A DNA stretch of 18,807 nucleotides from an uncultured Lachnospiraceae bacterium (GCA_910578605.1 CAJTQG010000009.1:68082-86888), one strand, 5' to 3'; numbered from the stretch's first letter, positions 7,929 through 15,629 are shown. Translations and numbers: made by a program. The notes: a model not told the origin generated them from the sequence alone.

Positions 7929-8975
7929 TTAGTTATTAATTAACTTATCCTCACCATTCCAGCTGTATAACTTACGAACCTCTTCTCCGATTACTTCTGC
8001 CGGATGCTCAGCAGCCAACTTTCTCATAGCTCTAAAATGTGCCTGTCCGCCTGCCTGTGACATATCCAGCAAGAAATCTTTTGCAAAAGAACCATCCTGA
8101 ATATCAGACAGAATTTTCTTCATAGCTTTCTTAGTATCCTCTGTAATAATCTTTGGTCCTGTAATGTAATCACCATATTCCGCAGTGTTGGAAATGGAAT
8201 ATCTCATTCCTGCAAAACCAGACTGGTAAATCAAATCCACAATCAGCTTCATCTCATGGATACACTCAAAATATGCATTTCTTGGATCATATCCAGCTTC
8301 ACATAATGTCTCAAAACCAGCCTGCATCAAAGCACATACGCCGCCACAGAGCACTGCCTGTTCACCAAACAAATCTGTCTCTGTCTCTGTTCTGAAAGTA
8401 GTCTCCAGCACGCCTGCTCTCGCACCGCCGATTGCCAAAGCATATGCCAAAGCCATATCCTTTGCTTTTCCTGTAGCATCCTGCTGTACTGCTACCAAAC
8501 AAGGAACACCCTTTCCTGCCTGATACTCACTGCGAACTGTGTGACCAGGTCCCTTTGGAGCAATCATTGTCACATCCACATCTGCCGGAGGAACAATCTG
8601 TCCAAAATGAATCGCAAAGCCGTGAGCAAACATAAGCATATTTCCTGCTTCCAAGTTTGGCTCAATATCCTTTTTGTACATAGCAGCCTGCTTTTCATCA
8701 TTAATCAAAATCATGATAATATCTGCTTTCTTAGCTGCCTCAGCTGCTGTATATACTTCAAATCCCTGTGCAACAGCCTTTTCCCAGGATTTGCTTCCTT
8801 CGTATAAACCAATAATTACATGACATCCAGATTCCTTTGCGTTTAACGCATGGGCATGACCTTGACTGCCATATCCGATTACTGCAATGGTCTTGCCATC
8901 CAATAAAGATAAGTTACAATCACTTTGATAATAAATATTTGCCTTCATGTTTTCTAACATTTCTTTTTCTGTCAT
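7929..8975 (-). CDS. ilvC: Ketol-acid reductoisomerase, class I
   Basis: 348 residues, a normal class I length. It isomerises and reduces acetolactate or acetohydroxybutyrate to the dihydroxy acid in valine and isoleucine synthesis, in the cytoplasm. The dinucleotide loop GYGSQGHA is at 34-41. AHGF (His118), APKGPGH (Lys141), the Mg2+ ligands of DLFGEQ (D201, E205), E237/E241 in ECIHEMK and S262 in SNTAEYG are all present. The cofactor-specificity loop after beta-2 reads GLYEGSKSW (56-64): Tyr-Glu stands where NADPH enzymes usually have Arg and a neutral residue, which raises NADH use. AAAGGG precedes ATG. It lies 116 nt after ilvN on the same transcript and ends at a clear terminator. The AT-rich ilvN-ilvC gap has only a weak GCTGC/GCGGC hairpin. 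Confidence 0.97.
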   Translation of the reverse strand: MTEKEMLENMKANIYYQSDCNLSLLDGKTIAVIGYGSQGHAHALNAKESGCHVIIGLYEGSKSWEKAVAQGFEVYTAAEAAKKADIIMILINDEKQAAMYKKDIEPNLEAGNMLMFAHGFAIHFGQIVPPADVDVTMIAPKGPGHTVRSEYQAGKGVPCLVAVQQDATGKAKDMALAYALAIGGARAGVLETTFRTETETDLFGEQAVLCGGVCALMQAGFETLCEAGYDPRNAYFECIHEMKLIVDLIYQSGFAGMRYSISNTAEYGDYITGPKIITEDTKKAMKKILSDIQDGSFAKDFLLDMSQAGGQAHFRAMRKLAAEHPAEVIGEEVRKLYSWNGEDKLINN

Positions 8976-9091
8976 TGTTTTCGTCCCTTTCTACTGAAAT
9001 TATTATATTTATATTGATAGCCGCACATGCAGCAATTAATATCTCATCATTTTACTAGTTTATGATTTCATTATTCATCTTCGTTATATTA

Positions 9092-9598
9092 TTATTCTAA
9101 CTCACCAGACAACATATCTGCTGTACCTCTGGACAAACCAGTAATACCTGTGCGAACTAACTCTAAAATCTTAAAGCCATCCAGCAAGCTGATAAATGCA
9201 TCCAGCTTTGTCTGATTTCCAGTAAGCTCAAGCATCATGGAATCATTGGCAACATCTACAATTTTTGCGCGGAAAATATCTGCCACTGCCATTACCTGCT
9301 GCCTGTCCTGTGCACTGACTGCCACTTTGCACAAAATCAACTCTCTGCACACAGAGCTTGTATCCTTTAATTCCACAATTTCCTTTACGTCCACTAATTT
9401 TCTTAACTGTTTTTCAATCTGCTCTAAAACATCAGCATCTCCTCTTGCCACTACTGTCATTTTGGAATAACCTGGTGTTTCCGTCTCACTTACTGTCAAG
9501 CTGTCAATATTATATCCTCTTCTGGCAAACAAGCCAGCTACTCTCGTCAATACACCTGATGTATTCCGAACAAGAATAGATAATACCATCTTCTGCAT
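9092..9598 (-). CDS. ilvN: Acetolactate synthase small (regulatory) subunit
   Basis: 168 residues from ATG at 9598. The N-terminal ACT domain reads MQKMVLSILVRNTSGVL followed by GLFARRGYNIDSLTV, the hallmark of IlvN/IlvH, where valine or another end product binds to inhibit the catalytic subunit. The second half (about 80-160) is the usual C-terminal ALS_ss domain. The open frame extends to GTG at 9637, but that codon would lie only about ten nt from the predicted transcription start, leaving no room for a ribosome site; ATG at 9598 gives the family-typical N-terminus, with GGGTG five nt upstream. No ilvB catalytic-subunit gene is in the window, so the partner must be encoded elsewhere. Co-transcribed with ilvC. 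Confidence 0.95.
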   Translation of the reverse strand: MQKMVLSILVRNTSGVLTRVAGLFARRGYNIDSLTVSETETPGYSKMTVVARGDADVLEQIEKQLRKLVDVKEIVELKDTSSVCRELILCKVAVSAQDRQQVMAVADIFRAKIVDVANDSMMLELTGNQTKLDAFISLLDGFKILELVRTGITGLSRGTADMLSGELE

Positions 9599-9653
9599 CT
9601 TTACACCCGACGCCTCTTGGCACCTTTCCCTTTCCACAAAAATTCTACATTTT

Positions 9654-9681
9654 ATAATAGCACATTTACTTATTTTGTCAA
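9654..9681 (-). promoter_or_regulatory. Sigma-A promoter of ilvN-ilvC
   Basis: On the minus strand a perfect TTGACA (9676-9681) is followed after 16 nt by TATTAT (9654-9659). The expected start is near 9647, giving a leader of only about 50 nt to the ATG at 9598. That is too short for a T-box or a leader-peptide attenuator, so no RNA-level control is visible here. Confidence 0.78.
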
Positions 9682-9704
9682 TAGCACCCTAAAAGATAAC
9701 AAAG

Positions 9705-9745
9705 AAAAATCCATGCCCTACTCTTCATAAGGCGCATGGATTTTT
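9705..9745. terminator. Bidirectional-looking terminator overlapping the amidase stop codon
   Basis: Arms AAAAATCCATGC (9705-9716) and its exact complement (9734-9745) enclose a 17-nt loop that contains the amidase stop codon (9718-9720). On the minus strand the stem is followed by a T-run, so it ends the amidase transcript; the plus strand also ends in eight T. The last amidase codons are thus part of the stem. It also separates the amidase from the ilvN promoter just below. Confidence 0.8.
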
Positions 9746-10407
9746 TTTCCTACTTCTTTTTTAAACTTCTCAAAACTTTTCGGATTGTCAACAAAATATT
9801 TGGGACATATTTTTTCTGTAACATCATAGTGACGAATAATTTTATTTTCCTGAAGCTGAAACTTATAACACAGCCAGCTAGTAAGCTCCACTAAGGCTTC
9901 ATAGCTCTTATCTGTAAATTTTCCTGACTCGTCTGGATGACATACTTCAATTGCAACAGTATCCTCATTTCGATGATTAGAACAATAAGAAATCTCATCT
10001 AAAGGTACACATTGAATAATCTCTCCCTCCAATCCAATCACAAAATGACTGCTGGCATATGTTGCCCCCGAATCGGCAAGTCCTTCAAAATAATTTCTGT
10101 TATTTTCTGCTGAAGTCCCTGGATTTGCCGTGTAATGCACTACAATATTATTGACCTTCTTCAATGCCGTCTTAGGTCTGGAGTAGGGATTGACAGTTAG
10201 CAACTGTTCTATAATTTCCGGCTTTTCCACCTCAATAATAGGTTTTTCCCTCTCCTCCTCCTTTTGTGTAATCTTGCTCTCCTTCAACACAATCAAACCA
10301 ATTATTATCACTGCCAGCAGAGCAATGATAATAAAAATTAAAACTTTTGTTCCCCTATCCATCTTATTCCAGATGTCTTTTACTTTTGTCCTATCCAATC
10401 TTTTCAC
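9718..10407 (-). CDS. Membrane-anchored N-acetylmuramoyl-L-alanine amidase (Amidase_2/PGRP-like)
   Basis: 229 residues. One membrane segment at about 22-41 (VLIFIIIALLAVIIIGLIVL) follows a short basic tail, making a type II anchored protein; a Glu/Lys-rich linker (43-68) leads to the catalytic domain (about 72-220). Zinc ligands are visible: H91 in NIVVHYTA, H193 in IRHYDVTEKICPK and C201 in the same stretch; E154 in VAIEVCHP matches the conserved acidic position. It should cut the amide between muramic acid and the stem peptide in cell-wall turnover. The frame opens with GTG at 10407, but a good AGGTGA lies over that codon, five nt ahead of TTG at 10398, so the true start may be 10398 (226 residues). 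It lies 80 nt after the DegV gene, with no clear promoter between them. Confidence 0.88.
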   Translation of the reverse strand: MKRLDRTKVKDIWNKMDRGTKVLIFIIIALLAVIIIGLIVLKESKITQKEEEREKPIIEVEKPEIIEQLLTVNPYSRPKTALKKVNNIVVHYTANPGTSAENNRNYFEGLADSGATYASSHFVIGLEGEIIQCVPLDEISYCSNHRNEDTVAIEVCHPDESGKFTDKSYEALVELTSWLCYKFQLQENKIIRHYDVTEKICPKYFVDNPKSFEKFKKEVGKKIHAPYEE

Positions 10408-10487
10408 CTAATTTCTTTTTTCATACTCAACTTATCGTTTCATCTTTTTACTCATTTTTCACTTCAAGTTCCTACTTACAGCTGCTG

Positions 10488-11345
10488 CTATTCCACCACT
10501 CTTTGGATTCCCACACCAATAATTCCAGGCCCTGTATGAACTGCCAAGGCAGAACTCAATGTTCCCTCATATAAATTTTGTATCCCCTGCAGCTCCTGCT
10601 GTAAGAGGTGCATTACCTGAGCGGCCTCCTCCTTAGCTGCCACATTTACTACCACAACATTATATTTATCATACCGGGATGCATATTCCTGGGCACATAA
10701 TCTATTTTTCTTTAAAGATTGCTTTCTGCCCTTTGCCATCCCAACTGTATAGTAAATTCCATCTTCATTACAAGATATAATTGGTTTTAAATCCAATAGC
10801 GTTCCAATGGTGCCTGTTACAAGTCCTATTCTTCCGCCCTTTTTCAAATATTCTAATGTATCTACACAGAAAAATATTTTTGTATGTGCAATATTCTCTT
10901 CTACTTTTTTCACAATAGTATGAAAATCCAAACCCTTATGCAGCAAATCAATGGCAAGCATCCCACTGAATCCAGCGCCAAAGCCAATATTTTTCGTGTC
11001 AATTACCGCTATTTCTAAATCCTTAAATTCCTCAGCCACCATGCGAAGTGCATTGTTTGTACCGCTTAAACCGCTGGATATTGTAATGGCAATAACCTTA
11101 TCATATCCGGCATCCTTAATATTCTCCAAGGTATTCTGCATTGTTTCTAAGGAAGGCAATGAAGTAGTGGGCACTTCCACCGGCAGACGCCTGCAGACCT
11201 CCTCCACACTAATCTCTTCCTTATCAATGTATTGCCTGTCTTTATACTGAATGATCATAGGTATAACATATATATCTTCCCCTGTCAGATATTCCGCCGG
11301 AACATCCATACATGTATCTACTAAAACTGCTATTTTCTCCTTCAT
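10488..11345 (-). CDS. DegV-family fatty-acid-binding protein
   Basis: 285 residues, the normal length. DegV motifs are in order: ASP-type N-terminus IAVLVDTCMD (5-14), PTTSLPS (59-65), ISSGLSGT (89-96), DTLEYLKKGGRIG (162-174) and VHTGPGIIGVG (269-279). DegV proteins bind a fatty acid between two lobes; in Firmicutes they serve as FakB-like carriers that present fatty acids to the kinase FakA. No fakA gene is in the window, so a role in fatty-acid uptake is a family inference. The start is ATG at 11345, with GGAGG twelve nt upstream, a longer spacing than usual. It has its own promoter. Confidence 0.93.
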   Translation of the reverse strand: MKEKIAVLVDTCMDVPAEYLTGEDIYVIPMIIQYKDRQYIDKEEISVEEVCRRLPVEVPTTSLPSLETMQNTLENIKDAGYDKVIAITISSGLSGTNNALRMVAEEFKDLEIAVIDTKNIGFGAGFSGMLAIDLLHKGLDFHTIVKKVEENIAHTKIFFCVDTLEYLKKGGRIGLVTGTIGTLLDLKPIISCNEDGIYYTVGMAKGRKQSLKKNRLCAQEYASRYDKYNVVVVNVAAKEEAAQVMHLLQQELQGIQNLYEGTLSSALAVHTGPGIIGVGIQRVVE

Positions 11346-11389
11346 ATCTTCAGATGACCTCCATATTATTCTATGTAGTTTTCGATACT

Positions 11390-11418
11390 ATGTTATACGT
11401 TTTTTATTCTATTGTCAA
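11390..11418 (-). promoter_or_regulatory. Sigma-A promoter of the DegV gene
   Basis: Minus strand: perfect TTGACA (11413-11418), 17-nt spacer, TAACAT (11390-11395). Predicted start near 11383, about 38 nt before ATG at 11345. It begins soon after the preceding gene's stop at 11473; no terminator is visible in that short gap. Confidence 0.75.
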
Positions 11419-11472
11419 GTGGCACCATTTATTTTTATAGTTTTTCCAATCTTCCCTCCTCTTATGCTATCA

Positions 11473-12528
11473 CTATTGACTTATCTCAACATCGGAAGCT
11501 GTGTAAGATGTATAGAAGCTTGTAACAGATAAATCTGACAATTCCGATAAATCAATATCATTCCAAAGAGCTTCGTTAAACAAAATTTCTTGCTGCTTAT
11601 AAAACTCTTCATATTCCTTATTAAATGCTTCCCGCAATCTCTCCTCCTTCATTTTTTCTTTATTTTTTTCTGTCTTTTCAACAAGATAATCCTCCACACA
11701 ATATATCAAGTAATATCCGTTCTCCAATGTTAAAATATCACTGAATTTTCCTTTTTCCAGAGCAAACGCCGCCTCCACAAATTCCGGTGACATATCGGCT
11801 TGTGTTAATTCCATCTCCACCACATCATCCTCCGAATATTTGCGGGCCAAAGTAGAGAAATCCTTTTTATCCTCCTTTACTGCCCTTTCTATACTTTCCA
11901 ATGTGTCTATATGATTGTTTATTTCTTTCTTGGACAGACTTATCTCTTCTCCCTTCTCGCCCTTTTTTTTATTTGACAAAAATACATATTGAATTTTCAT
12001 CACTCTGGCAGCTGTGTCACTAATTTCAACATCTACATCCTTTGTCATTGTCTCCACCAGCTTCTGGGAAACTGCATATTGGGTATACATATTGGTTATA
12101 TCACTCAATACAATGCCAAGCTGGCTGATATCCTCCTTTGTCAGGGAATCATAATAACTCTTGGCACTATTTTTAATCTTTTCCTTTTGGGTATCTGTTA
12201 AAGTAATCTCTTTTTCCTGCGCCATCTGATACATGGCATTCAATTGAACTAACTGAGATTTCACTGTATCCTTCACATATTCCTGGGCAGACTGCTCACC
12301 CATCTTTTTAGACCAGATTTCTTCCCCATAGCTGTTCGTATAAATTGTTTTCTCTGTTAAAAGAAACAACATTGCCTGGGGCTTAGAGTAGGTGTTATTC
12401 CCAATCCCAACTACTTCATTCTCTTTTAATTTTTTGTCAAACATTTTATTCCCTTGACAACTGCAGGTACAGAATAACAAGGCACCCACGGCAACACAAG
12501 CTGCTATCTTTACTAATCCTTTTTTCAT
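11473..12528 (-). CDS. Parvulin-like (PrsA/SurA-type) lipoprotein foldase with a degenerate active site
   Basis: 351 residues from ATG at 12528. Residues 1-23 are a lipoprotein signal peptide (KKGLVKIAACVAVGALLF, then TCSC), with C24 as the likely lipidated residue. Residues 60-165 form the helical chaperone part typical of SurA_N/PrsA. The parvulin-like core (about 175-283) is recognisable by KDFSTLARKYSEDD, PEFVEAAFALEKGKFSDILTLENGYYLIY. At the strand that usually reads SHILV, with the active-site His, it has KIQYVFL, so catalytic isomerase activity is doubtful. A charged helical tail follows. The frame extends back to 12573, but that region lies inside an inverted repeat, and AGG seven nt before 12528 plus the signal peptide support the shorter form. 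Probable role: folding of exported proteins. Confidence 0.83.
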   Translation of the reverse strand: MKKGLVKIAACVAVGALLFCTCSCQGNKMFDKKLKENEVVGIGNNTYSKPQAMLFLLTEKTIYTNSYGEEIWSKKMGEQSAQEYVKDTVKSQLVQLNAMYQMAQEKEITLTDTQKEKIKNSAKSYYDSLTKEDISQLGIVLSDITNMYTQYAVSQKLVETMTKDVDVEISDTAARVMKIQYVFLSNKKKGEKGEEISLSKKEINNHIDTLESIERAVKEDKKDFSTLARKYSEDDVVEMELTQADMSPEFVEAAFALEKGKFSDILTLENGYYLIYCVEDYLVEKTEKNKEKMKEERLREAFNKEYEEFYKQQEILFNEALWNDIDLSELSDLSVTSFYTSYTASDVEISQ

Positions 12529-12543
12529 TTTTATACCTATGCA

Positions 12544-12639
12544 TATCACAAGCCTGCTTGTGATACTGCCCAAATAAATAGGTTGAAAGAAGGGGCAGTA
12601 TACATATTATCCTTTCTTATCCTATATTTCTTTCAACCT
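12544..12639 (-). promoter_or_regulatory. Leader with three interleaved inverted repeats upstream of the parvulin-like lipoprotein
   Basis: Three perfect inverted repeats are packed in 96 nt. C: 12544-12553 with 12556-12565 (10 bp, 2-nt spacer). B: 12563-12571 with 12593-12601 (9 bp). A: 12580-12591 with 12628-12639 (12 bp). Repeat B shares three bases with C and crosses A, so A+C and B are alternative pairings if all are transcribed. Repeat C ends about 15 nt before the start codon. A possible -10 (TAATAT or GATAAT around 12604-12611) lacks a well-spaced -35, so the transcript start, and hence whether A is in the RNA, is uncertain. The repeats could instead be DNA operators. Confidence 0.5.
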
Positions 12640-12700
12640 TAACACCAACTCTCAAGCAAACAGCTTTGCATTCCTTTCTTTATTTCTCTCACTTCTTCAG

Positions 12701-12979
12701 TCAAACTTCCACTACTAAATATCCATGTCCCTTTAATGGAAATACTTCTAGCTCCTGTATCAACTCTTGGTCACTCAACCCTGTTATATCCATATTCTCT
12801 TCCATATACTCCCTTAACTCCTTTATATCCCTGCATACATATGCCATGTTTTCCTCCAGAAATTCTGCTGCCTCCTCCAATGTATCCACTACCCTATGAC
12901 CACATAATTTCTCCTGATTGAGCAAAAACACTTCCGCACACTCCACTGTTATCATAATCTCTATATACCTTTCTTTCAT
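12701..12979 (-). CDS. Small acidic protein of unknown function
   Basis: 92 residues, rich in Glu and Leu, with no signal peptide or membrane segment. Helical, amphipathic character is suggested by TLEEAAEFLEENMAYVCRDIKELREYMEENM (split over about 33-63), then a short C-terminal strand GHGYLVVEV. Three Cys (positions 14, 26, 49) do not form a metal motif. I do not recognise the family. Start ATG at 12979 has only weak ribosome-binding sequence; an inner ATG at codon 9 is an alternative. It lies 59 nt after the HAD-IIB gene stop; a 7-bp hairpin (12996-13002 with 13014-13020) lies in that gap without a T-tract. Coding is supported by an uninterrupted frame and normal composition only. Confidence 0.6.
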   Translation of the reverse strand: MKERYIEIMITVECAEVFLLNQEKLCGHRVVDTLEEAAEFLEENMAYVCRDIKELREYMEENMDITGLSDQELIQELEVFPLKGHGYLVVEV

Positions 12980-13038
12980 TTACATTTCTCATCATAAATG
13001 CTTATGTATGAACAGCATTTTGACCTTTTAACCCCATA

Positions 13039-13872
13039 TCATATTATCATGCGAAGCACATCCAGCAGTATAGATTCCACTGTAGGGGTTACATATCTTG
13101 CCTGTGCTCTCACCTCTGACGGCGCGCCGGACATGGCATAGCTAAAATAAGAATGCTTAAACATCCCTAAGTCACTATAATTATCGCCAAATGACATGGT
13201 TTTATCCTCTGTCACATCAAATAAATCCTGCAAAATGGTCAATGCTTTCCCTTTACTCACCTCCCTGGAATTAAAATCCAGCCAGCATTTTCCTGTAATC
13301 ACAGGTCTAACTAGAGTTCCCCACCTCTTAATAAAATAATCTGACCATTCCTCTATTCCCTGTTTATTATATATGGAAATCTTTAAAAAGTCTTCCTCCA
13401 CCTCCGCCACATTGCGAACTATTTCCGCATCATTTTTCATTCTATTTTGTATGTAGTAAACATATTCTCTTGTCTTTGGAAAGAGGTAGGATGTGTACAT
13501 GCCAGATAATAAAATCTCACATTTTCCTCTGTCCCAAATATCAGCCATCATCTGTGTTCCCAAATTTCTCTCTATTGGAAATTTTGCCACCACTTGATCC
13601 TTATACATTATCAACGCACCATTCTCACAGATATAACTGATTTTATCAGCTACCGGCGCAAATAATCTTTTTAAATTGGAATATTGTCTGCCGCTGGATG
13701 CCACAAACATAACCCCTCTGTCCGCTAATTTTCCAATTACCTCCAACACACTGGGAGGAATCTCGGTCTGCCCCCCCTGCAACAATGTATAATCAATGTC
13801 ACTTGCAATTAAATCTACCATATCCTTTCGTACCTTTCCTATCTGTAGCTTATCCTTCCTCACCAAAGCCAA
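13039..13872 (-). CDS. Cof-type HAD-IIB phosphatase
   Basis: 277 residues from TTG at 13872, or 260 from ATG at 13821. Motif I is LIASDIDYTLL, with nucleophile and general-acid Asp at 25 and 27 in the longer form; Tyr replaces the usual Gly of DxDGT. Motif II is VASSGRQ (58-64). KGKAL carries the motif III Lys and SFGDNYSDLGMF is motif IV, with the magnesium-binding Asp pair. The C2-type cap lies between. Such enzymes dephosphorylate sugar phosphates or flavin and cofactor phosphates; the substrate here is not evident. TTG has GGAG five nt upstream, but the family N-terminus fits the inner ATG better. It starts 13 nt after the other HAD gene, so the two are probably co-transcribed. Confidence 0.88.
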   Translation of the reverse strand: MALVRKDKLQIGKVRKDMVDLIASDIDYTLLQGGQTEIPPSVLEVIGKLADRGVMFVASSGRQYSNLKRLFAPVADKISYICENGALIMYKDQVVAKFPIERNLGTQMMADIWDRGKCEILLSGMYTSYLFPKTREYVYYIQNRMKNDAEIVRNVAEVEEDFLKISIYNKQGIEEWSDYFIKRWGTLVRPVITGKCWLDFNSREVSKGKALTILQDLFDVTEDKTMSFGDNYSDLGMFKHSYFSYAMSGAPSEVRAQARYVTPTVESILLDVLRMII

Positions 13873-13885
13873 TCGAACTCCATAT

Positions 13886-14536
13886 TTACAAGAAATTCAA
13901 TATATCAAGCGGTCTGGAAATAACCGCATCTGCATTTTCCCGTCTCAGTTCTTCTTCCTCACGAAATCCCCATGTGACACCAATTGTATATAATGCAGCA
14001 CCTTTTCCCGTCTTCATATCTGTATTCGTATCACCTATATACAAACATTCCTCTGGCAAAATTCCAAATTCCTTCAGCATTAATCTTACCCCCTGGGGAC
14101 TTGGTTTTTTCTCATGGCTTGGCTTCTGCCCCAAAACCATATCAAAGTAATCTTTTCCAAAAATTGTTTCTATCATGTATATTGCATTGTGGTGTTCCTT
14201 ATTAGAAAGAACACCTATTTTTATCTTTCTTTTTTTCAATTCTTCTAACAACTCCAAAATACCCGGATAAGGAGTCACCTGATACAGACAGCCCTTCTCA
14301 AAAAGCTGTTCATATTCTTTTAATACCTTTTCTAAATCTTGCCCCTGCCTGTCCCCCGCATCATATAAGCTGCGTCTCAGCATCTCTATCTGCCCGTCTC
14401 CTGCATATCTTTTATAATTTTCTACAGGATTCCTATGCCATCCAAAACATGACAATGCCTCGTTAGCACAATGTGCGATTGATGCCACTGTATCTAATAA
14501 AGTTCCGTCCAAATCAAATATACATCCGCGATACAT
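13886..14536 (-). CDS. HAD-superfamily hydrolase, phosphoglycolate phosphatase-like
   Basis: 216 residues from ATG at 14536. Motif I is CIFDLDGTLLDT (D8 and D10), motif II GVLSNKEHH, motif III the Lys of EKKPSPQG, and motif IV YIGDTNTDMKTGKGA, with the paired Asp that holds magnesium. A small helical cap lies between motifs I and II, giving the subfamily IA (Gph/PGMB-like) layout. Either 2-phosphoglycolate or a sugar phosphate could be the substrate. The frame opens further back at 14563, but GGAGG is seven nt before ATG 14536 and would lie inside the longer form, so 14536 is chosen. A weak TTCACC-17 nt-TATGAT pair (14559-14587) may be its promoter. Confidence 0.88.
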   Translation of the reverse strand: MYRGCIFDLDGTLLDTVASIAHCANEALSCFGWHRNPVENYKRYAGDGQIEMLRRSLYDAGDRQGQDLEKVLKEYEQLFEKGCLYQVTPYPGILELLEELKKRKIKIGVLSNKEHHNAIYMIETIFGKDYFDMVLGQKPSHEKKPSPQGVRLMLKEFGILPEECLYIGDTNTDMKTGKGAALYTIGVTWGFREEEELRRENADAVISRPLDILNFL

Positions 14537-14606
14537 AATCACACCTCCGTCGCATTTAATCATAACATAGATTTGTTATTAGGTGAACCACCTTTTTGTA
14601 ATTTAC

Positions 14607-14769
14607 TGTGAAAGTCCCAGACAGCGGCAGAATGAATGGAAAGCTTGCTTGCCTATTCATTCTGACATTGGATGGGCAAGATGATATGAGCATGCAGGGC
14701 AAAGCCCGATAATGGGAATATGTGCAAGCGATTGCGAAAGTGCACAGCACGGAGCAATCCACTTTCACA
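14607..14769. repeat. 163-bp structured, MITE-like intergenic element
   Basis: The element is bounded by 9-bp exact terminal inverted repeats, TGTGAAAGT (14607-14615) and ACTTTCACA (14761-14769). Inside are a 10-bp perfect hairpin (14628-14637 with 14655-14664), GGGC-AAA-GCCC (14697-14707), TGTGCA/TGCACA (14721-14726 with 14741-14746) and a competing GATTGC/GCAATC pair (14730-14735 with 14754-14759). It is richer in GC than its AT-rich flanks. No target-site duplication is obvious. It encodes nothing credible: a minus-strand 70-codon frame across it resembles no protein and tracks the repeats. It may be a dispersed non-autonomous element or a structured RNA. Together with the dapB terminator it fills the 337-nt gene-free gap 14537-14873. 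Confidence 0.5.
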
Positions 14770-14790
14770 TAGATGAATGTCCCAAAAAAA

Positions 14791-14841
14791 GAAAAAATGC
14801 CCCCTCCTTCAGATTCATTTTGCCTATCTAAAGGAGAAAGC
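14791..14841 (-). terminator. Intrinsic terminator of dapB
   Basis: A 16-bp stem (14799-14814 with 14826-14841) with an 11-nt loop, followed on the minus strand by ATTTTTT. Several pairs are G-U on the minus-strand RNA, so the same sequence would be a poor hairpin on the plus strand; the direction is therefore clear. It lies about 33 nt past the dapB stop. Confidence 0.85.
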
Positions 14842-14873
14842 CATCTTTAATCATTCTTTCTATATTTATTTTT

Positions 14874-15629
14874 CTATCCAATTACATGACTCATATCATA
14901 CATTCCTGCAGGTTTTCCTGCCAAAAACTTTGCCGCCTCCACGGCACCAGTTCCAAAAATACCCTTTGAGTAGGCAGTATGTTTAATTTCAATCACCTCG
15001 TCTCTTCCAGCAAATATAATCTCATGTTCACCTACAATAGATCCGCCTCTCACAGCGCTGATACCAATCTCCCTTTTGGGACGTTTGATTCTTTCTTGAC
15101 TTCTGTCAAATTTATATTCAAAATCTTGCTCCAACCCTGCATTTACGGCATCGGCCAACGCCAATGCCGTTCCGCTGGGCGCATCCACCTTCAGATTATG
15201 ATGCTTTTCAACAATTTCAATATCAAAACCTGCCTCACTAAACAGACCTGAGATTTGTGTAAGCAGCTTGGATATTGTATTGATTCCAAGTGACATATTA
15301 GCCGAGCGAAGAATTGCTACCTTCTTGGAACATTTTGTAACATAATCCAGTTGTTCCTGGGACAAACCTGTTGTACAGAGCACAACCGGTATATTCTGTG
15401 TTGCGGCATAATCCATCCTGTTTTCTAAATCCTTTGGAGAAGAAAAGTCGATAATGACATCTGCCTCCTCCTGAATCTGCTTAAATGAAGAATATACTGG
15501 ATAAGAGCTAGTTCCTTTATCCACCAAATCTACTCCCGCCACTATCTCTGTTGTCTCATCCTCATTCACAATATTTGAGATTACCTGACCCATCTTTCCA
15601 TTACAGCCGCACATAATAATTCTAGTCAT
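14874..15629 (-). CDS. dapB: 4-hydroxy-tetrahydrodipicolinate reductase
   Basis: 251 residues from ATG at 15629, the usual DapB length. It reduces the dapA product with NAD(P)H in the lysine/diaminopimelate pathway, in the cytoplasm. The N-terminal dinucleotide motif is GCNGKMG (8-14). The substrate-binding signature EKHHNLKVDAPSGTAL is at 141-156, with the catalytic His pair, K147 and the DAPSGT loop. The C-terminus ends in FLAGKPAGMYDMSHVIG as in the family. The open frame runs upstream to 15695, but GGAGG four or five nt before ATG 15629 and the family N-terminus fix the start. It follows dapA after 185 nt; no promoter stands out there, so it most likely shares the riboswitch-controlled transcript. 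Confidence 0.97.
   Translation of the reverse strand: MTRIIMCGCNGKMGQVISNIVNEDETTEIVAGVDLVDKGTSSYPVYSSFKQIQEEADVIIDFSSPKDLENRMDYAATQNIPVVLCTTGLSQEQLDYVTKCSKKVAILRSANMSLGINTISKLLTQISGLFSEAGFDIEIVEKHHNLKVDAPSGTALALADAVNAGLEQDFEYKFDRSQERIKRPKREIGISAVRGGSIVGEHEIIFAGRDEVIEIKHTAYSKGIFGTGAVEAAKFLAGKPAGMYDMSHVIG

Noticed and set aside
9598..9660. T-box or leader-peptide attenuator before ilvN
   Set aside because: The promoter leaves only about 50 nt of leader, with no T-box sequence and no leader peptide rich in branched-chain codons.
14581..14597. GGTG-AAC-CACC followed by five T, a possible plus-strand terminator
   Set aside because: The stem is only four or five pairs with a 3-nt loop, and no plus-strand gene lies upstream.
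14556..14768. Minus-strand frame of 70 codons, Cys/Ser/Pro-rich
   Set aside because: It runs through the inverted repeats of the structured element, has no ribosome binding site, overlaps the start of the HAD gene and resembles no protein family.
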